A DNA stretch of 47,399 bases from an uncultured Granulosicoccaceae bacterium (GCA_938007995.1 CALLLW010000011.1:1-47399); one strand, 5' to 3'; counted from the stretch's first letter, positions 20,048 through 28,029 are shown. The notes: a model not told the origin generated them from the letters alone. Numbers and translations: made by a program.

Positions 20048-21576
20048 GCACCATTGTTAACGAAATACGCAAAGGGTTTTATCTTGACTCTGTTGCTCTG
20101 ATGCGGCTGTCTGCAGAGATTGCAGCAATGGGTGGGATTGAAGAAGCCGTGTTGATGATCGGCACACCGTCCAACCTTAAGATCATGCAGGATGCAGGGG
20201 TACTGAATGAAACCGGAGAAAGCGCCAGCCCGAATGATCTGATCATTGCATTGCGTGCGGATGGCAACGGCAATGCCAACCGGGCACTGGCTCATGCCAA
20301 CAAATCACTTGAGGGCGGTGCATTAACCTCCAAACAAAGCGAGGCCAAAGCCCGTACCCTACAAGGTGGCATCAAGTTACACCCACAAGCGAATCTGGCA
20401 CTGATCTCTACACCCGGCAGCTATGCAGCACGTGAAGCGCGTAACGCGCTGGATGCAAATTTAAATGTGATGATCTTCAGTGACAATGTCAGCCTTGAAG
20501 ATGAAAGCAAGCTAAAGCAACTGGCCAGTAAAAAAAACCTGCTGGTGATGGGACCAGACTGCGGCACTGCCTATTTAAACGGCACACCGCTCGCGTTTGC
20601 CAACTCACTCAGTCACCTGAACGCACCGGCAACTACTGCAGCTATTGCCGCCTCTGGCACAGGCCTGCAGGAGTTTGCCGTACTGCTTGGTAAACTCGGC
20701 GGCAATTTAAAACATGGCATTGGCGTTGGTGGACGTGATCTGAGTGACGAAGTTGGCGCGAGTTCAACATTACAGGCAATCGAACTGCTGCAGCAAGATG
20801 ACTCGGTAGAACAAATTGTATTAATCTCAAAACCACCGGGCAACACAACTGCCAAAACAGTTTTTGATAAACTGGCAAACTGTGGCAAGAAAGTCATTGC
20901 GTGCGTATTCGGCTATCAGCAAGCCGATATTCCCAACGGCATTCAGTTTGCTGCAAACCTGCGCGAGGCCGCAGAACTTGCCAGTGGTGCAACACTGGAA
21001 AACAGCAACCATGATGACCTTGCCAGTGAGCTTGCTGATCGTGTCAGTGATCAGCGCGCCAGCGGCAAATGCAATAAGATCACCGGCCTTTATTCCGGTG
21101 GCACGCTATGCACCGAAACTCAACTGACGTTGCAACGTGCAGGATTGCAGACCGTATCCAATGCACCGGCGGGCAACTCTTTAGCACCGGATAATAATGA
21201 TGCGCATGTTATTCTCGATCTGGGTGCTGATGAATACACAATCGGCAGACCCCATCCAATGATGGAGCCGCTGGTGAGAGTAGATGCCTTAAAAGAAGCA
21301 TTGAATGATGCATCAGTGGCAGTGATTCTGCTCGACGTAGTGCTTGGTTACGGTGCTCATGAAAATCCATCTGAAGCCATCGTGCAAACACTGACTCAGC
21401 ACTCCGCAGAAAATAACCAGGCGCCTGTTGTGATCGCCAGTGTATGCGGTACTGAATCGGACCCGCAAGGGTTGCATGCACAGACACAGGCTCTGATCAA
21501 AGCGGGTGTGACCATCTGCAATAGCAACTGCAGCGCAGCGGAGCTGGCGGCAGCTATTGTTTCGCGCCTGAACTGA
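20044..21576 (+). CDS. allF: Oxamic transcarbamylase subunit AllF (FdrA-like)
   Basis: This 510-residue FdrA-family protein is related to the CoA-binding and ligase domains of succinyl-CoA synthetase alpha subunits. Characteristic parts are VMGPDCGTAYLNGTPLAFAN, ASGTGLQEFAVLLGKLGG, GVGGRDLSDEVGASSTLQA, and a second Rossmann-like domain beginning KITGLYSGGTLCTETQ. FdrA (AllF) is the partner of AllG and AllH in the reported E. coli oxamic transcarbamylase. The start is a GTG within the allG stop (GTGA), where FdrA-like homology begins. At about 510 residues it is somewhat shorter than E. coli FdrA (about 555). The old annotation of FdrA as an acyl-CoA ligase is unlikely in this context. Confidence 0.84.
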   Translation: MSTIVNEIRKGFYLDSVALMRLSAEIAAMGGIEEAVLMIGTPSNLKIMQDAGVLNETGESASPNDLIIALRADGNGNANRALAHANKSLEGGALTSKQSEAKARTLQGGIKLHPQANLALISTPGSYAAREARNALDANLNVMIFSDNVSLEDESKLKQLASKKNLLVMGPDCGTAYLNGTPLAFANSLSHLNAPATTAAIAASGTGLQEFAVLLGKLGGNLKHGIGVGGRDLSDEVGASSTLQAIELLQQDDSVEQIVLISKPPGNTTAKTVFDKLANCGKKVIACVFGYQQADIPNGIQFAANLREAAELASGATLENSNHDDLASELADRVSDQRASGKCNKITGLYSGGTLCTETQLTLQRAGLQTVSNAPAGNSLAPDNNDAHVILDLGADEYTIGRPHPMMEPLVRVDALKEALNDASVAVILLDVVLGYGAHENPSEAIVQTLTQHSAENNQAPVVIASVCGTESDPQGLHAQTQALIKAGVTICNSNCSAAELAAAIVSRLN

Positions 21577-21626
21577 TTGTGCGGGTAGCGGATTGAATCT
21601 ATTAAAAACCTACCTACCCGCTACAC

Positions 21627-22478
21627 ATGACGGATTTGAATACTTTCCGCATCACTTCTTTAGGCGAGAAGTCGTATAACGCAATCGATGATGGGCACGG
21701 CGAAATTATTGCGGTATTTCGCCACTCTTTATATCTGCAGAGCCACAAACATACATCGCAAAAACCTGCCTTGTTTTGTATTGGAGTGCGTCATCTGCCC
21801 AAAGGGCCGTTGAATGTAGTCACTACGCTGGATAGTTTTACAGAACTCAAGGCCGGGCAGCAGTGGCACCATCAAAACAACCTGCTTACGCTTAACGAGT
21901 GCATTGCACTTAGCACGAACAATCCACCGTTGTGGAAGCAGCCCTGCCCTTGCAATCAACGCCCTGATCAAAAGCAGCGAATTCATACATGCGAATTTAT
22001 AGCAGGTTCAATGCAGGAAACTCACAATACGGCACAGTCACCAGTTGCAACTGCGATTAACCGGCAGTTGCACCTGGGTGAGTTAAAACTTATTGAATGG
22101 CTTGGCGATAAATCCTGTTCTAAACCCGGGTTCATGTGTGACTTGCTTGGCTGCGGAGACGGACTGACACCTGCTGGAGATGACTTTCTGCTGGGTGCCG
22201 TGATGGCACTACACTTTTTGACCATCGAACCACACGCCTCTTTACTCGCAGAATCTATCGTGAATAAAGCACCAGGCAGAACCAACGCGATTAGTCTTGC
22301 TCACCTGCATGCGGCTTGCGAAGGACAGGCCAATGAGCTGCTGATGAATTTTTTTAGCGCATGCATCGGCAGCGATGAACCGGAATTGAAAGCGTGTATA
22401 GAACAGTTAAGCAACTTTGGTCACAGCTCCGGCAGGTACACGCTTAGCGGTGTAAAAACCGTATTTGAAAATTGCTGA
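21627..22478 (+). CDS. allH: DUF2877 protein, oxamic transcarbamylase subunit AllH (YlbF-like)
   Basis: This DUF2877 protein has 283 residues, close in size to E. coli YlbF. The defining motif GDGLTPAGDDFLLGAVMAL lies at about 172-190, followed by a TNAISLAHLHAACEGQ segment also typical of the family. YlbF (AllH) is the third component reported for E. coli oxamic transcarbamylase. A cysteine-rich insert CPCNQRPDQ near residue 107 is unusual and I cannot explain it. The gene follows allF by 50 bp without a strong ribosome binding site, so its expression may depend on readthrough. It is the last gene of the purine set, and the tandem hairpin array starts about 55 bp further on. Confidence 0.8.
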   Translation: MTDLNTFRITSLGEKSYNAIDDGHGEIIAVFRHSLYLQSHKHTSQKPALFCIGVRHLPKGPLNVVTTLDSFTELKAGQQWHHQNNLLTLNECIALSTNNPPLWKQPCPCNQRPDQKQRIHTCEFIAGSMQETHNTAQSPVATAINRQLHLGELKLIEWLGDKSCSKPGFMCDLLGCGDGLTPAGDDFLLGAVMALHFLTIEPHASLLAESIVNKAPGRTNAISLAHLHAACEGQANELLMNFFSACIGSDEPELKACIEQLSNFGHSSGRYTLSGVKTVFENC

Positions 22479-22534
22479 CAACAGATGCACTGTGTATGGT
22501 ATCGGCATAACGCTATCCGACAATGATTACATGC

Positions 22535-23080
22535 TGGATACGCCTCCAGCTTATGCCAAGCTACGAGCTGTATCAATCAAAAAAAAGCTAACCGTAGAGG
22601 AGATAAGCCTGAAGCGCATCTACCAACGATCAAACGTTGGATGCGCCTCCGGCTTATGCCAACCTACGCAGTTGTATCAATCGCAAAAAGCCAAACGTAG
22701 GGGAGATAAGCCTGCTGCGCATCTACCAATGATCAAACGTTGGATGCGCCTCCGGCTTATGCCAACCTACGCAGTTGTATCATTCACAAAAAGCTAACCG
22801 TAGGGGAGATAAGCCTGCAGCGCATCTACCAATGATCAAACGTTGGATGCGCCTCCGGCTTATGCCAACCTACCCGTACGTATCATGCACAAAAAGGCTA
22901 AACGTAGGGGAGATAAGCCTGAAGCGCATCTACCAATGATCAAACGTTGGATGCGCCTCCGGCTTATGCCAACCTACCCATACGTATCATGCACAAAAAG
23001 CTAAACGTAGGGGAGATAAGCCTGCAGCGCATCTACCAATGATCAAAAGTTGGATGCGCCTCCGGCTTATGCCAACCTAC
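22535..23080. repeat. Tandem array of 103-bp hairpin-forming repeats (about 5.3 copies)
   Basis: Units begin with TGGATGCGCCTCCGGCTTAT at 22535 (diverged), 22638, 22741, 22844, 22948 and 23051, so the period is 103 bp, once 104 through an extra G. Each unit contains a long imperfect inverted repeat, for example 22800-22873, with GTAGGGGAGATAAGCC facing GGCTTATGCCAACCTAC and GCGCATCTACCAA facing TTGGATGCGC. The leftmost copy has drifted most; the middle copies are nearly identical. The array fills the space between the convergent allH and MBL-hydrolase genes and ends 8 bp before the latter's stop codon. It resembles REP/MITE-type palindromic elements, here tandemly amplified. Confidence 0.9.
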
Positions 23081-23087
23081 GCAAGCA

Positions 23088-24053
23088 CTATACTTTTACA
23101 GGCACAAAGGCGTGGCCTGAACCGTCTTTTTCGATGGTACCCACGTTCGGGAATCCAAAGTGATAGCCGCCTATTGTCACGTTATCAGCAACCGCTCTTT
23201 CAACTATAGCCTGCCTTGTTGCTGTGGCCTGGTCCTTGTCTGCGTCAAACGCAAGTTGCCAGTCGAGATTGGTCAGAAACAATGCAGGTAACAGCATGGC
23301 ATCACCAATGAGTAACACCTCCTCATCACCGGAGTTTAGGTGAAAGCTGGTATGGCCCGGTGAGTGGCCAGGGCTTGCCATCGCAGTGATACCGGGTGCA
23401 AGCTCTTTCTCACCACTGAATTGGCTTACGTTGTCCCAGACTGGAAAAGTCGCCTGGATTCGTTTAGCCAGACCTTGACGACTTTCAGGCAGTTTGGCAA
23501 TGATGCCCGGGTCGGTCCAGAAGTTGTACTCCGTTTCGCTTACCATCAACTCTGCGTTGGGAAAAATTTGAGCGTTGGTGTCTTTCTCCATCAAGCCGAA
23601 GATATGATCCGGGTGCATATGACTGATCATAATGGTATCAACCATATCCGGTGTGATACCCGCAGCTTCAAGACCACCCCTGGCTGCAAGACCAGCAGTT
23701 GGTGCAAGCTGACCACCAGTACCGGCATCAAGCAGTATCGTTTTGCCACCAGTCTTAACCACGGTGAAGGCAAACTCAATCGGGATGTACTCTGTGCCAA
23801 GGCCAGCATCATTCAATGCGTTTTTAACCTGTTCTTCAGACACATCAACAACAAAATTACCAAAGCCTTTGTTTTGCCAGATACCGTCGTAAATTGAGAT
23901 GACTTCAATATCTCCGACTTTGTAACTGTAATGCCCTTTCTCGCGTAACTCGGCTGCCTGTGCAGATGTAAAAACAGCGAACTGGCCGGATAAGCCAAGT
24001 GCAGCAACTCCTGCGCTGGAAGCCAGAAACTGGCGACGTGTAGTATTGACCAT
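23088..24053 (-). CDS. Tat-exported MBL-fold metallo-hydrolase
   Basis: This 321-residue metallo-beta-lactamase-fold hydrolase begins with a twin-arginine signal (TTRRQFLASSAGVAALGLSG) followed by an AQA-type cleavage site, so it is likely exported folded to the periplasm. Zinc-ligand motifs are MISHMHPDHIFG (HxHxDH), SPGHSPGHTSF, GDAML and a C-terminal GGYHFGFP. The arrangement resembles the quorum-quenching lactonase and methyl-parathion-hydrolase-like subgroup, but the substrate cannot be read from sequence. The frame extends to 24197, yet the ATG at 24053 is chosen because GGAGGAG lies 8 nt upstream and the Tat motif follows directly. The coding sequence ends against the repeat array. Confidence 0.88.
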   Translation of the reverse strand: MVNTTRRQFLASSAGVAALGLSGQFAVFTSAQAAELREKGHYSYKVGDIEVISIYDGIWQNKGFGNFVVDVSEEQVKNALNDAGLGTEYIPIEFAFTVVKTGGKTILLDAGTGGQLAPTAGLAARGGLEAAGITPDMVDTIMISHMHPDHIFGLMEKDTNAQIFPNAELMVSETEYNFWTDPGIIAKLPESRQGLAKRIQATFPVWDNVSQFSGEKELAPGITAMASPGHSPGHTSFHLNSGDEEVLLIGDAMLLPALFLTNLDWQLAFDADKDQATATRQAIVERAVADNVTIGGYHFGFPNVGTIEKDGSGHAFVPVKV

Positions 24054-24182
24054 TGAGCGAACTCCTCCGAGGTTTTTGTTGTTGAGCCGGGAATAATGTA
24101 TCGGTACGCCGCTCACCCTGCGAGTGAGTCGCGTTGGCCTTTGACAACAGCAGCAGGCATAAGTGCCCTGACAATTTACTGG

Positions 24183-24224
24183 GCGAAATTCTGTCACAAT
24201 TATTGTACAGAGACAGAAATTCGC
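24183..24224. promoter_or_regulatory. 42-bp inverted repeat
   Basis: The arms GCGAAATTCTGTC and GACAGAAATTCGC are complementary except for one base. They flank 16 bp that include the small palindrome ACAATTATTGT. The element lies 130 bp upstream of the MBL-hydrolase start and 10 bp downstream of the peroxidase remnant's stop. It could be an operator for the hydrolase gene, an old terminator hairpin of the lost peroxidase (no T-run follows), or the end of a mobile element. Confidence 0.6.
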
Positions 24225-24234
24225 GATTAACCGG

Positions 24235-24408
24235 CTAGTTGCCTACAAAGAACACGTTATTCTGCAACTCGGCGCCTATACCTGTGTTGGCACGAATAAC
24301 CCGAGCCAGGGTAGTGCCACGAACCATTTCGCGTTCGTCGTCAGTCAGGTAGTTCTGATCCCAGAACCTGTCTCCATCACGCAAAGCAACAGGCCAGAGC
24401 TTTGCCTG
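24235..24408 (-). pseudogene. Animal-type heme peroxidase, C-terminal remnant
   Basis: Reading the minus strand down to a TAG at 24235-24237 gives about 57 residues. They contain LRDGDRFWDQNYLTDDER, TTLARVIRANTG and LQNNVFFVGN. Animal-type heme peroxidases (An_peroxidase) end with LRDGDRFWYQN...TTLADIIRRNT...LQDNVFFV, so the match is convincing for a short piece. The rest of the gene is missing: upstream the frame soon reaches TGA at 24418-24420, inside sequence that belongs to a group II intron fragment. The junction is near 24385-24400. It is probably the leftover of a deletion between an intron copy and a peroxidase gene. Confidence 0.65.
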
Positions 24409-24574
24409 CAGCTTCCTTCACACAACACCTCACGATGTTGTACTTGCTATCCAGCCAGGGTTTCGCGCTATCAAGGCCCCCGGAGGAATTTCACCCTCAA
24501 GTCACTTCGTGGCTCGCTTTCACTTACCACTTAATAAACGCCAATCGTGGCGCTTCGCACCACGCTCGGTGCAC
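24395..24574 (-). ncRNA. Group IIC intron, 5' fragment (part of domain I)
   Basis: On the minus strand the sequence starts GTGCACCGAGCGTGGTGCG immediately after the terminator T-run. It contains GAGGGTGAAATTCCTC and GTGTGAAGGAAGCTGCAGGC. These match the order and spacing of domain I landmarks in bacterial group IIC introns, such as the Oceanobacillus intron with GUGUGCCCGGCAUGGGUGC at its 5' end and CUGAAGGAAGCGGACGGCAAA further in. Insertion directly behind a Rho-independent terminator is the hallmark of class C introns. The fragment breaks off after about 180 nt, within the peroxidase remnant, with no reverse transcriptase, so it cannot splice. Confidence 0.62.
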
Positions 24575-24575
24575 C

Positions 24576-24606
24576 AAAAAAAAACGCTGCCTCAATTGAG
24601 GCAGCG
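24576..24606 (-). terminator. Rho-independent terminator of the spondin-domain lipoprotein gene
   Basis: A perfect 22-bp palindrome CGCTGCCTCAATTGAGGCAGCG (24585-24606) is followed on the minus strand by nine T (24584-24576). It lies 24 bp downstream of the stop codon of the gene at 24631-26016. A shorter T-rich stretch on the other side could give weak termination on the plus strand too. Confidence 0.92.
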
Positions 24607-24630
24607 TCTTTTATGTACGGCAGTACTACT

Positions 24631-26016
24631 CTAGTTGCGAGTAATAGTCACTTCCAGATAGCGAGTACCTGCTTCAAAATCAAAATCAGGATTCTCTGAT
24701 CCGTCCTGACCCGGGTGCAGCATGATTGAACCGTTCTCATCATCAGTGAGGTTTAGCTCAGATCCGCATGGTGGTACCCAGTAATCTGCAGTGAGTACGT
24801 TGGTTTCAGAACCTGCATCGTAGATTGGTGCAACGAAAGTTTCTGTTGTATCGTCAGACAGCACATGAGCATTGGCGGCAGAGAAGCCATCGTTAGTACA
24901 AACCACCATGCTGACTATCGACATTACCTGATCGTCTGATACCAGATCCAGAGTGACTGATGCACTCATACCCGGCAGTAAAGGACCCGGGTTAGCAGGA
25001 TCAGCAAATCCCACTGCGAAGGCGCTTGCGCGACCCTGGTCAGTTAAGTAACCCAACAGATCGACCATAGGGCCGTTGTTGCCGTTTTCAGCAATTGCTA
25101 CGATAGGATCTATTGCGGGCTGACCAAGCTCAAACAATCGCATGCCGTTATCGGCATCAGGTGCGTTATGCAGCACAACAATCGGCGGTGTCATTGGCTG
25201 GTGTTCTGCTGTGTTGGTTAGTGTCACAGTGACACTGCCGGCAGCAGGCATAGCATCAACAGGCGTTACCACCATATCGAAGTAGTAAGACGATTCAACT
25301 GGTGCAGTCTCCTGAATCCAGAACGTATAGTCGCCTGCAGCGAGTGGAGCAGTGAAACCCTGTGCGCCCTGGCCAGAGCCAATCGCGGGAAGAATATCAG
25401 TACCGATGGATGCGGTACCGAATAAAGTAAAACCAAGCAGGTTTGCAACTTCAGTATTGGTGGGAGGCTCGGTAAATACCGTGCCTTCCTGAATGCCGAT
25501 AAACGACTGGTCATTACCGGACTCATAATTAATCAGGTTAACCGCAGAAAGCACATGACCTGCAGGAACATGGATATTTACATAGTCAATATCTCCACCG
25601 ATGACAGTACCTGCAATTACGTTAGAACCATTAGCCAGATCGAGCGCCAGCGGGGCGGTAGGGTCATCACTGATGTCACCGTCTACCGCTTCGTTGTATA
25701 ACGTATCAAGACCATCGTCACCTGCATCTGTATCATCACCATCAGTATCGCCATCACCTGCACCACCAGTATCGCCATCAGCAGAGTCATCATCCAGACT
25801 CACTACCAGATTACCGTTTTCATCAAGTGACAGACCAAGATTTACATCTTCGCCGTTCGAGAGACCGTTCTGGATGCTATCGAGTGTGTCAGCGCCACAG
25901 GCGGTCAGGGAAAATATTACAGCTGCGCTGGCAAGTCCTTTGCCCAGTTGTCGAACGGAGTTGTAACCTGGCGATTCCAGGCACAGACCTGTGGTGAGTT
26001 TGGAAGCTACTTTCAT
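24631..26016 (-). CDS. Lipoprotein with PPC-like and spondin-like domains
   Basis: This predicted outer-surface lipoprotein has 461 residues. A long N-region and hydrophobic core end in the lipobox SLTACG with Cys40. Residues 74-107 form an Asp/Gly-rich stretch that may bind calcium. Residues about 115-255 resemble a bacterial pre-peptidase (PPC-like) beta domain (VIAGTVIGGDIDYVNIHV, FWIQE). Residues about 260-461 look like a spondin N-terminal domain: VTVTLTNTAEHQPMTPPIVV, GPLLPGMSASVTLDL, SMVVCTNDGFSAAN, and IYDAGSETN. Such domains are extracellular and probably adhesive or matrix-binding; no catalytic site is visible. It ends in a strong terminator and appears monocistronic. Confidence 0.75.
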   Translation of the reverse strand: MKVASKLTTGLCLESPGYNSVRQLGKGLASAAVIFSLTACGADTLDSIQNGLSNGEDVNLGLSLDENGNLVVSLDDDSADGDTGGAGDGDTDGDDTDAGDDGLDTLYNEAVDGDISDDPTAPLALDLANGSNVIAGTVIGGDIDYVNIHVPAGHVLSAVNLINYESGNDQSFIGIQEGTVFTEPPTNTEVANLLGFTLFGTASIGTDILPAIGSGQGAQGFTAPLAAGDYTFWIQETAPVESSYYFDMVVTPVDAMPAAGSVTVTLTNTAEHQPMTPPIVVLHNAPDADNGMRLFELGQPAIDPIVAIAENGNNGPMVDLLGYLTDQGRASAFAVGFADPANPGPLLPGMSASVTLDLVSDDQVMSIVSMVVCTNDGFSAANAHVLSDDTTETFVAPIYDAGSETNVLTADYWVPPCGSELNLTDDENGSIMLHPGQDGSENPDFDFEAGTRYLEVTITRN

Positions 26017-26208
26017 CGTATAAAGATCTCGCGGATAAAAATTAAAATGTTGTGGAGTCGCCTCTTCCAGTGAAAATTATGCTGCCTCATAAAGGTACAT
26101 ACTGCAGAGATACATTGGCACTGGAAGAGAGATCCTGACGCTTGACGTTCCACGCCGGCAGCTGTGACTTCAGGCGTGAATTGAAGTTCACCGCGTTTGA
26201 TAAAATTA

Positions 26209-26231
26209 AATACATGTTTCGAAAATGTATT
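26209..26231. promoter_or_regulatory. 23-bp palindrome, candidate operator
   Basis: AATACATG-TTTCGAA-AATGTATT reads nearly identically on both strands: the 7-bp outer arms AATACAT/ATGTATT are perfect, around a TTCGAA core. It lies 193 bp upstream of the lipoprotein start. The size and symmetry suit a dimeric repressor or activator site. No cognate regulator gene is adjacent. Confidence 0.4.
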
Positions 26232-26712
26232 GCCGATACAAAAACGGATATTGCTTTGGCCAACAAGGCACCTGACAACACTTAGCGATTACAAGATGCC
26301 TTATAGTTAGTCAGACACTGACCGCAAACGAAGCTTTGAACAAAAACATTCGCCAAAAACAGTGCAGGGATCCGGCATAGGAACAAAATCAAACAACAAC
26401 ACATCTACCTGACAAAAACTTTCGTGCCACAAAACAGCCTTTAAGGCCTGCGTAACATGAGCAGTTAGTTACTATGCTTCGCAACGAACCACTGGTCATG
26501 CCACACAGATTTTTTATGACATTTTTGCAAGAATAAACAGGTAGCGGCATCTGAGGCTTCACGGCAAACACGCTTTTGTAAACATGTTTGCTGGATAGAA
26601 AGCAACGCCACCCGCCTTGAGTACGCGCACCGGGTAACGATTTCTATCCATCATTTTTGTTGCTGTGCATGTACCTTGAGTGATAGCACACTGATTAATC
26701 GCACAGACTCTC

Positions 26713-26732
26713 GCCACGGTGTTTTCCGTGGC
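26713..26732 (-). terminator. Hairpin downstream of the flavoprotein gene (weak terminator candidate)
   Basis: GCCACGG and CCGTGGC form a perfect 7-bp stem with a 6-nt loop, 18 bp past the stop codon of the minus-strand gene at 26751-27854. No T-run follows on either strand, so it is either a poor intrinsic terminator or an mRNA 3' end stabiliser. Confidence 0.4.
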
Positions 26733-26750
26733 AAAGATTTCTTCAGTCTT

Positions 26751-27854
26751 CTAATCCAGCGCTGCAGAAATTTCGTTAAGCACTTTCTGCGAACGGTACA
26801 GTTTGCGTGATTGACCGAAGCGCGCAGGATCATTAATAGCAATACAACAGGCAAGCTTCTTTTCGGCAAGATAGTAATAACAAGTGCCCTGACCTTTCTT
26901 TTTAACTACGCATTCGTCTGCGTTTCTAAAATCACCGCGCATCTGTATTAATAGATCACCCTGCTTTGACCATAGCCAAAGATCAGGGTTGACCGGTACA
27001 GCGATATCACATATCGCATATGCCGCCCGCTCTGCAGAAACGTTCGCATAGGCCCAGTTTTCATAAGCCGGAAGATTTTCCTGCCTTGCGCAGTCACCGA
27101 TTGCGAAGATATTGGGCGCTGATGTCATTTGCCTGTCGTTAACTAAAATACCGCGATCCACTTGAACACCTGCATCGGTCGCCAGTTGATCATTCGGCAG
27201 CATGCCTGTGCAGGCACAGACTACTTCGTGCTCTGAAAGTGCTTCCTGCAAGTCGCAGCCAAGATGAATATCCACACCAATATCACGATGATGCTGCAAC
27301 AAAAGATCAGAAATTTCTGCAGGCACGGATCGAGCACAAAGCCTGTTCTGCTGTTCAATTACACGCACCGATAAACCATGCGATCTGGCGGTTGCTGCAA
27401 CCTCAAGCCCAAGCCAGCCGCCACCCACCACTGTTAATTGTTTTTCGGTCTGTAGCGTTTGGTATAAGCGATCAGCATCATTCAGCGTGCGAAGGTTAAG
27501 CGCGTTTTCCAGTGGTCGCGCCCGACCACCGTTTGCGAATACCAGTTTATCGAACTTAAGCGCTTCACCGCCACAGTGAACGACGCGCTGAGCCACATCA
27601 ACCGATTTAACTGCAACACCCAGCTTCAGTTCAATAGCAAAACGCTCAGCCATGTCTGGCGTCAGCATAATCACTTCATCGGGTGAAGCCGGTCTTGCCA
27701 GATAGGATTTCGACAGCTCAGGTCTTTGATATGGCGGAATGGCTTCATCACCAAGCAGTGTTATCTGACCGTCATACCCAAGTCGTCGTAGTTCCAGAGC
27801 ACATTTAGCTGCCGCCTGTCCGGCGCCAATGATAAGGGTCGTATCTGCATTCAT
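26751..27854 (-). CDS. FAD-dependent oxidoreductase, ferredoxin/rubredoxin reductase-like
   Basis: This 367-residue two-dinucleotide-binding flavoprotein resembles the NAD(P)H:ferredoxin/rubredoxin reductase group (HcaD/ThcD-type). An FAD Rossmann motif GAGQAAAKCALELRRLGYDG lies at residues 11-30, the family segment PPYQRPELSKSYL near 42-54, an NAD-binding GGGWLGLEVAATARS near 143-157, and the FAD-binding ATG-type FAIGDCARQEN near 250. A ribosome binding site GGAGG lies 9 nt before the ATG. It would pass electrons from NAD(P)H to a small iron-sulfur partner, but no ferredoxin or oxygenase gene is near. It sits 175 bp downstream of the TRAP permease on the same strand. Confidence 0.83.
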   Translation of the reverse strand: MNADTTLIIGAGQAAAKCALELRRLGYDGQITLLGDEAIPPYQRPELSKSYLARPASPDEVIMLTPDMAERFAIELKLGVAVKSVDVAQRVVHCGGEALKFDKLVFANGGRARPLENALNLRTLNDADRLYQTLQTEKQLTVVGGGWLGLEVAATARSHGLSVRVIEQQNRLCARSVPAEISDLLLQHHRDIGVDIHLGCDLQEALSEHEVVCACTGMLPNDQLATDAGVQVDRGILVNDRQMTSAPNIFAIGDCARQENLPAYENWAYANVSAERAAYAICDIAVPVNPDLWLWSKQGDLLIQMRGDFRNADECVVKKKGQGTCYYYLAEKKLACCIAINDPARFGQSRKLYRSQKVLNEISAALD

Positions 27855-28029
27855 ACCGCGAACCTCCAGTTGAGTAGTCGATACAGCTAACGATTAAAAT
27901 GTTAGCACACGAATTCACCCTGAAGGTAATTGGCCGGCATAAGCCTGGAATCTACAGAATACCGTTGCGCAGATTAGCCTGCGACTCTTTCTGCAAGCGC
28001 GGGTACTACGCGGCATTAATTGAAAGCCG

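Larger units (their letters stand above)
26017..26750. other. Gene-free intergenic region (734 bp)
   Basis: No convincing gene is seen on either strand; short open frames here lack ribosome binding sites and protein-like composition. The region is AT-richer than its surroundings. It contains a 23-bp palindrome at 26209-26231 and a hairpin at 26713-26732, both listed separately. It must hold the promoter of the spondin-domain lipoprotein gene. Confidence 0.5.

Noticed and set aside
22465..22797. 110-residue plus-strand open frame across the allH end and the repeat array
   Set aside because: It is made of the tandem repeat itself, overlaps the allH stop and has no ribosome binding site; the frame is a by-product of the 103-bp periodicity.
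22535..23080. CRISPR-like array
   Set aside because: Units are directly adjacent with no unique spacers; the whole 103-bp unit is conserved and palindromic, and there are no cas genes.
27930..27950. Solitary copy of the 103-bp hairpin repeat (GGCATAAGCC)
   Set aside because: Only ten bases match and the flanks do not; a chance match is as likely.
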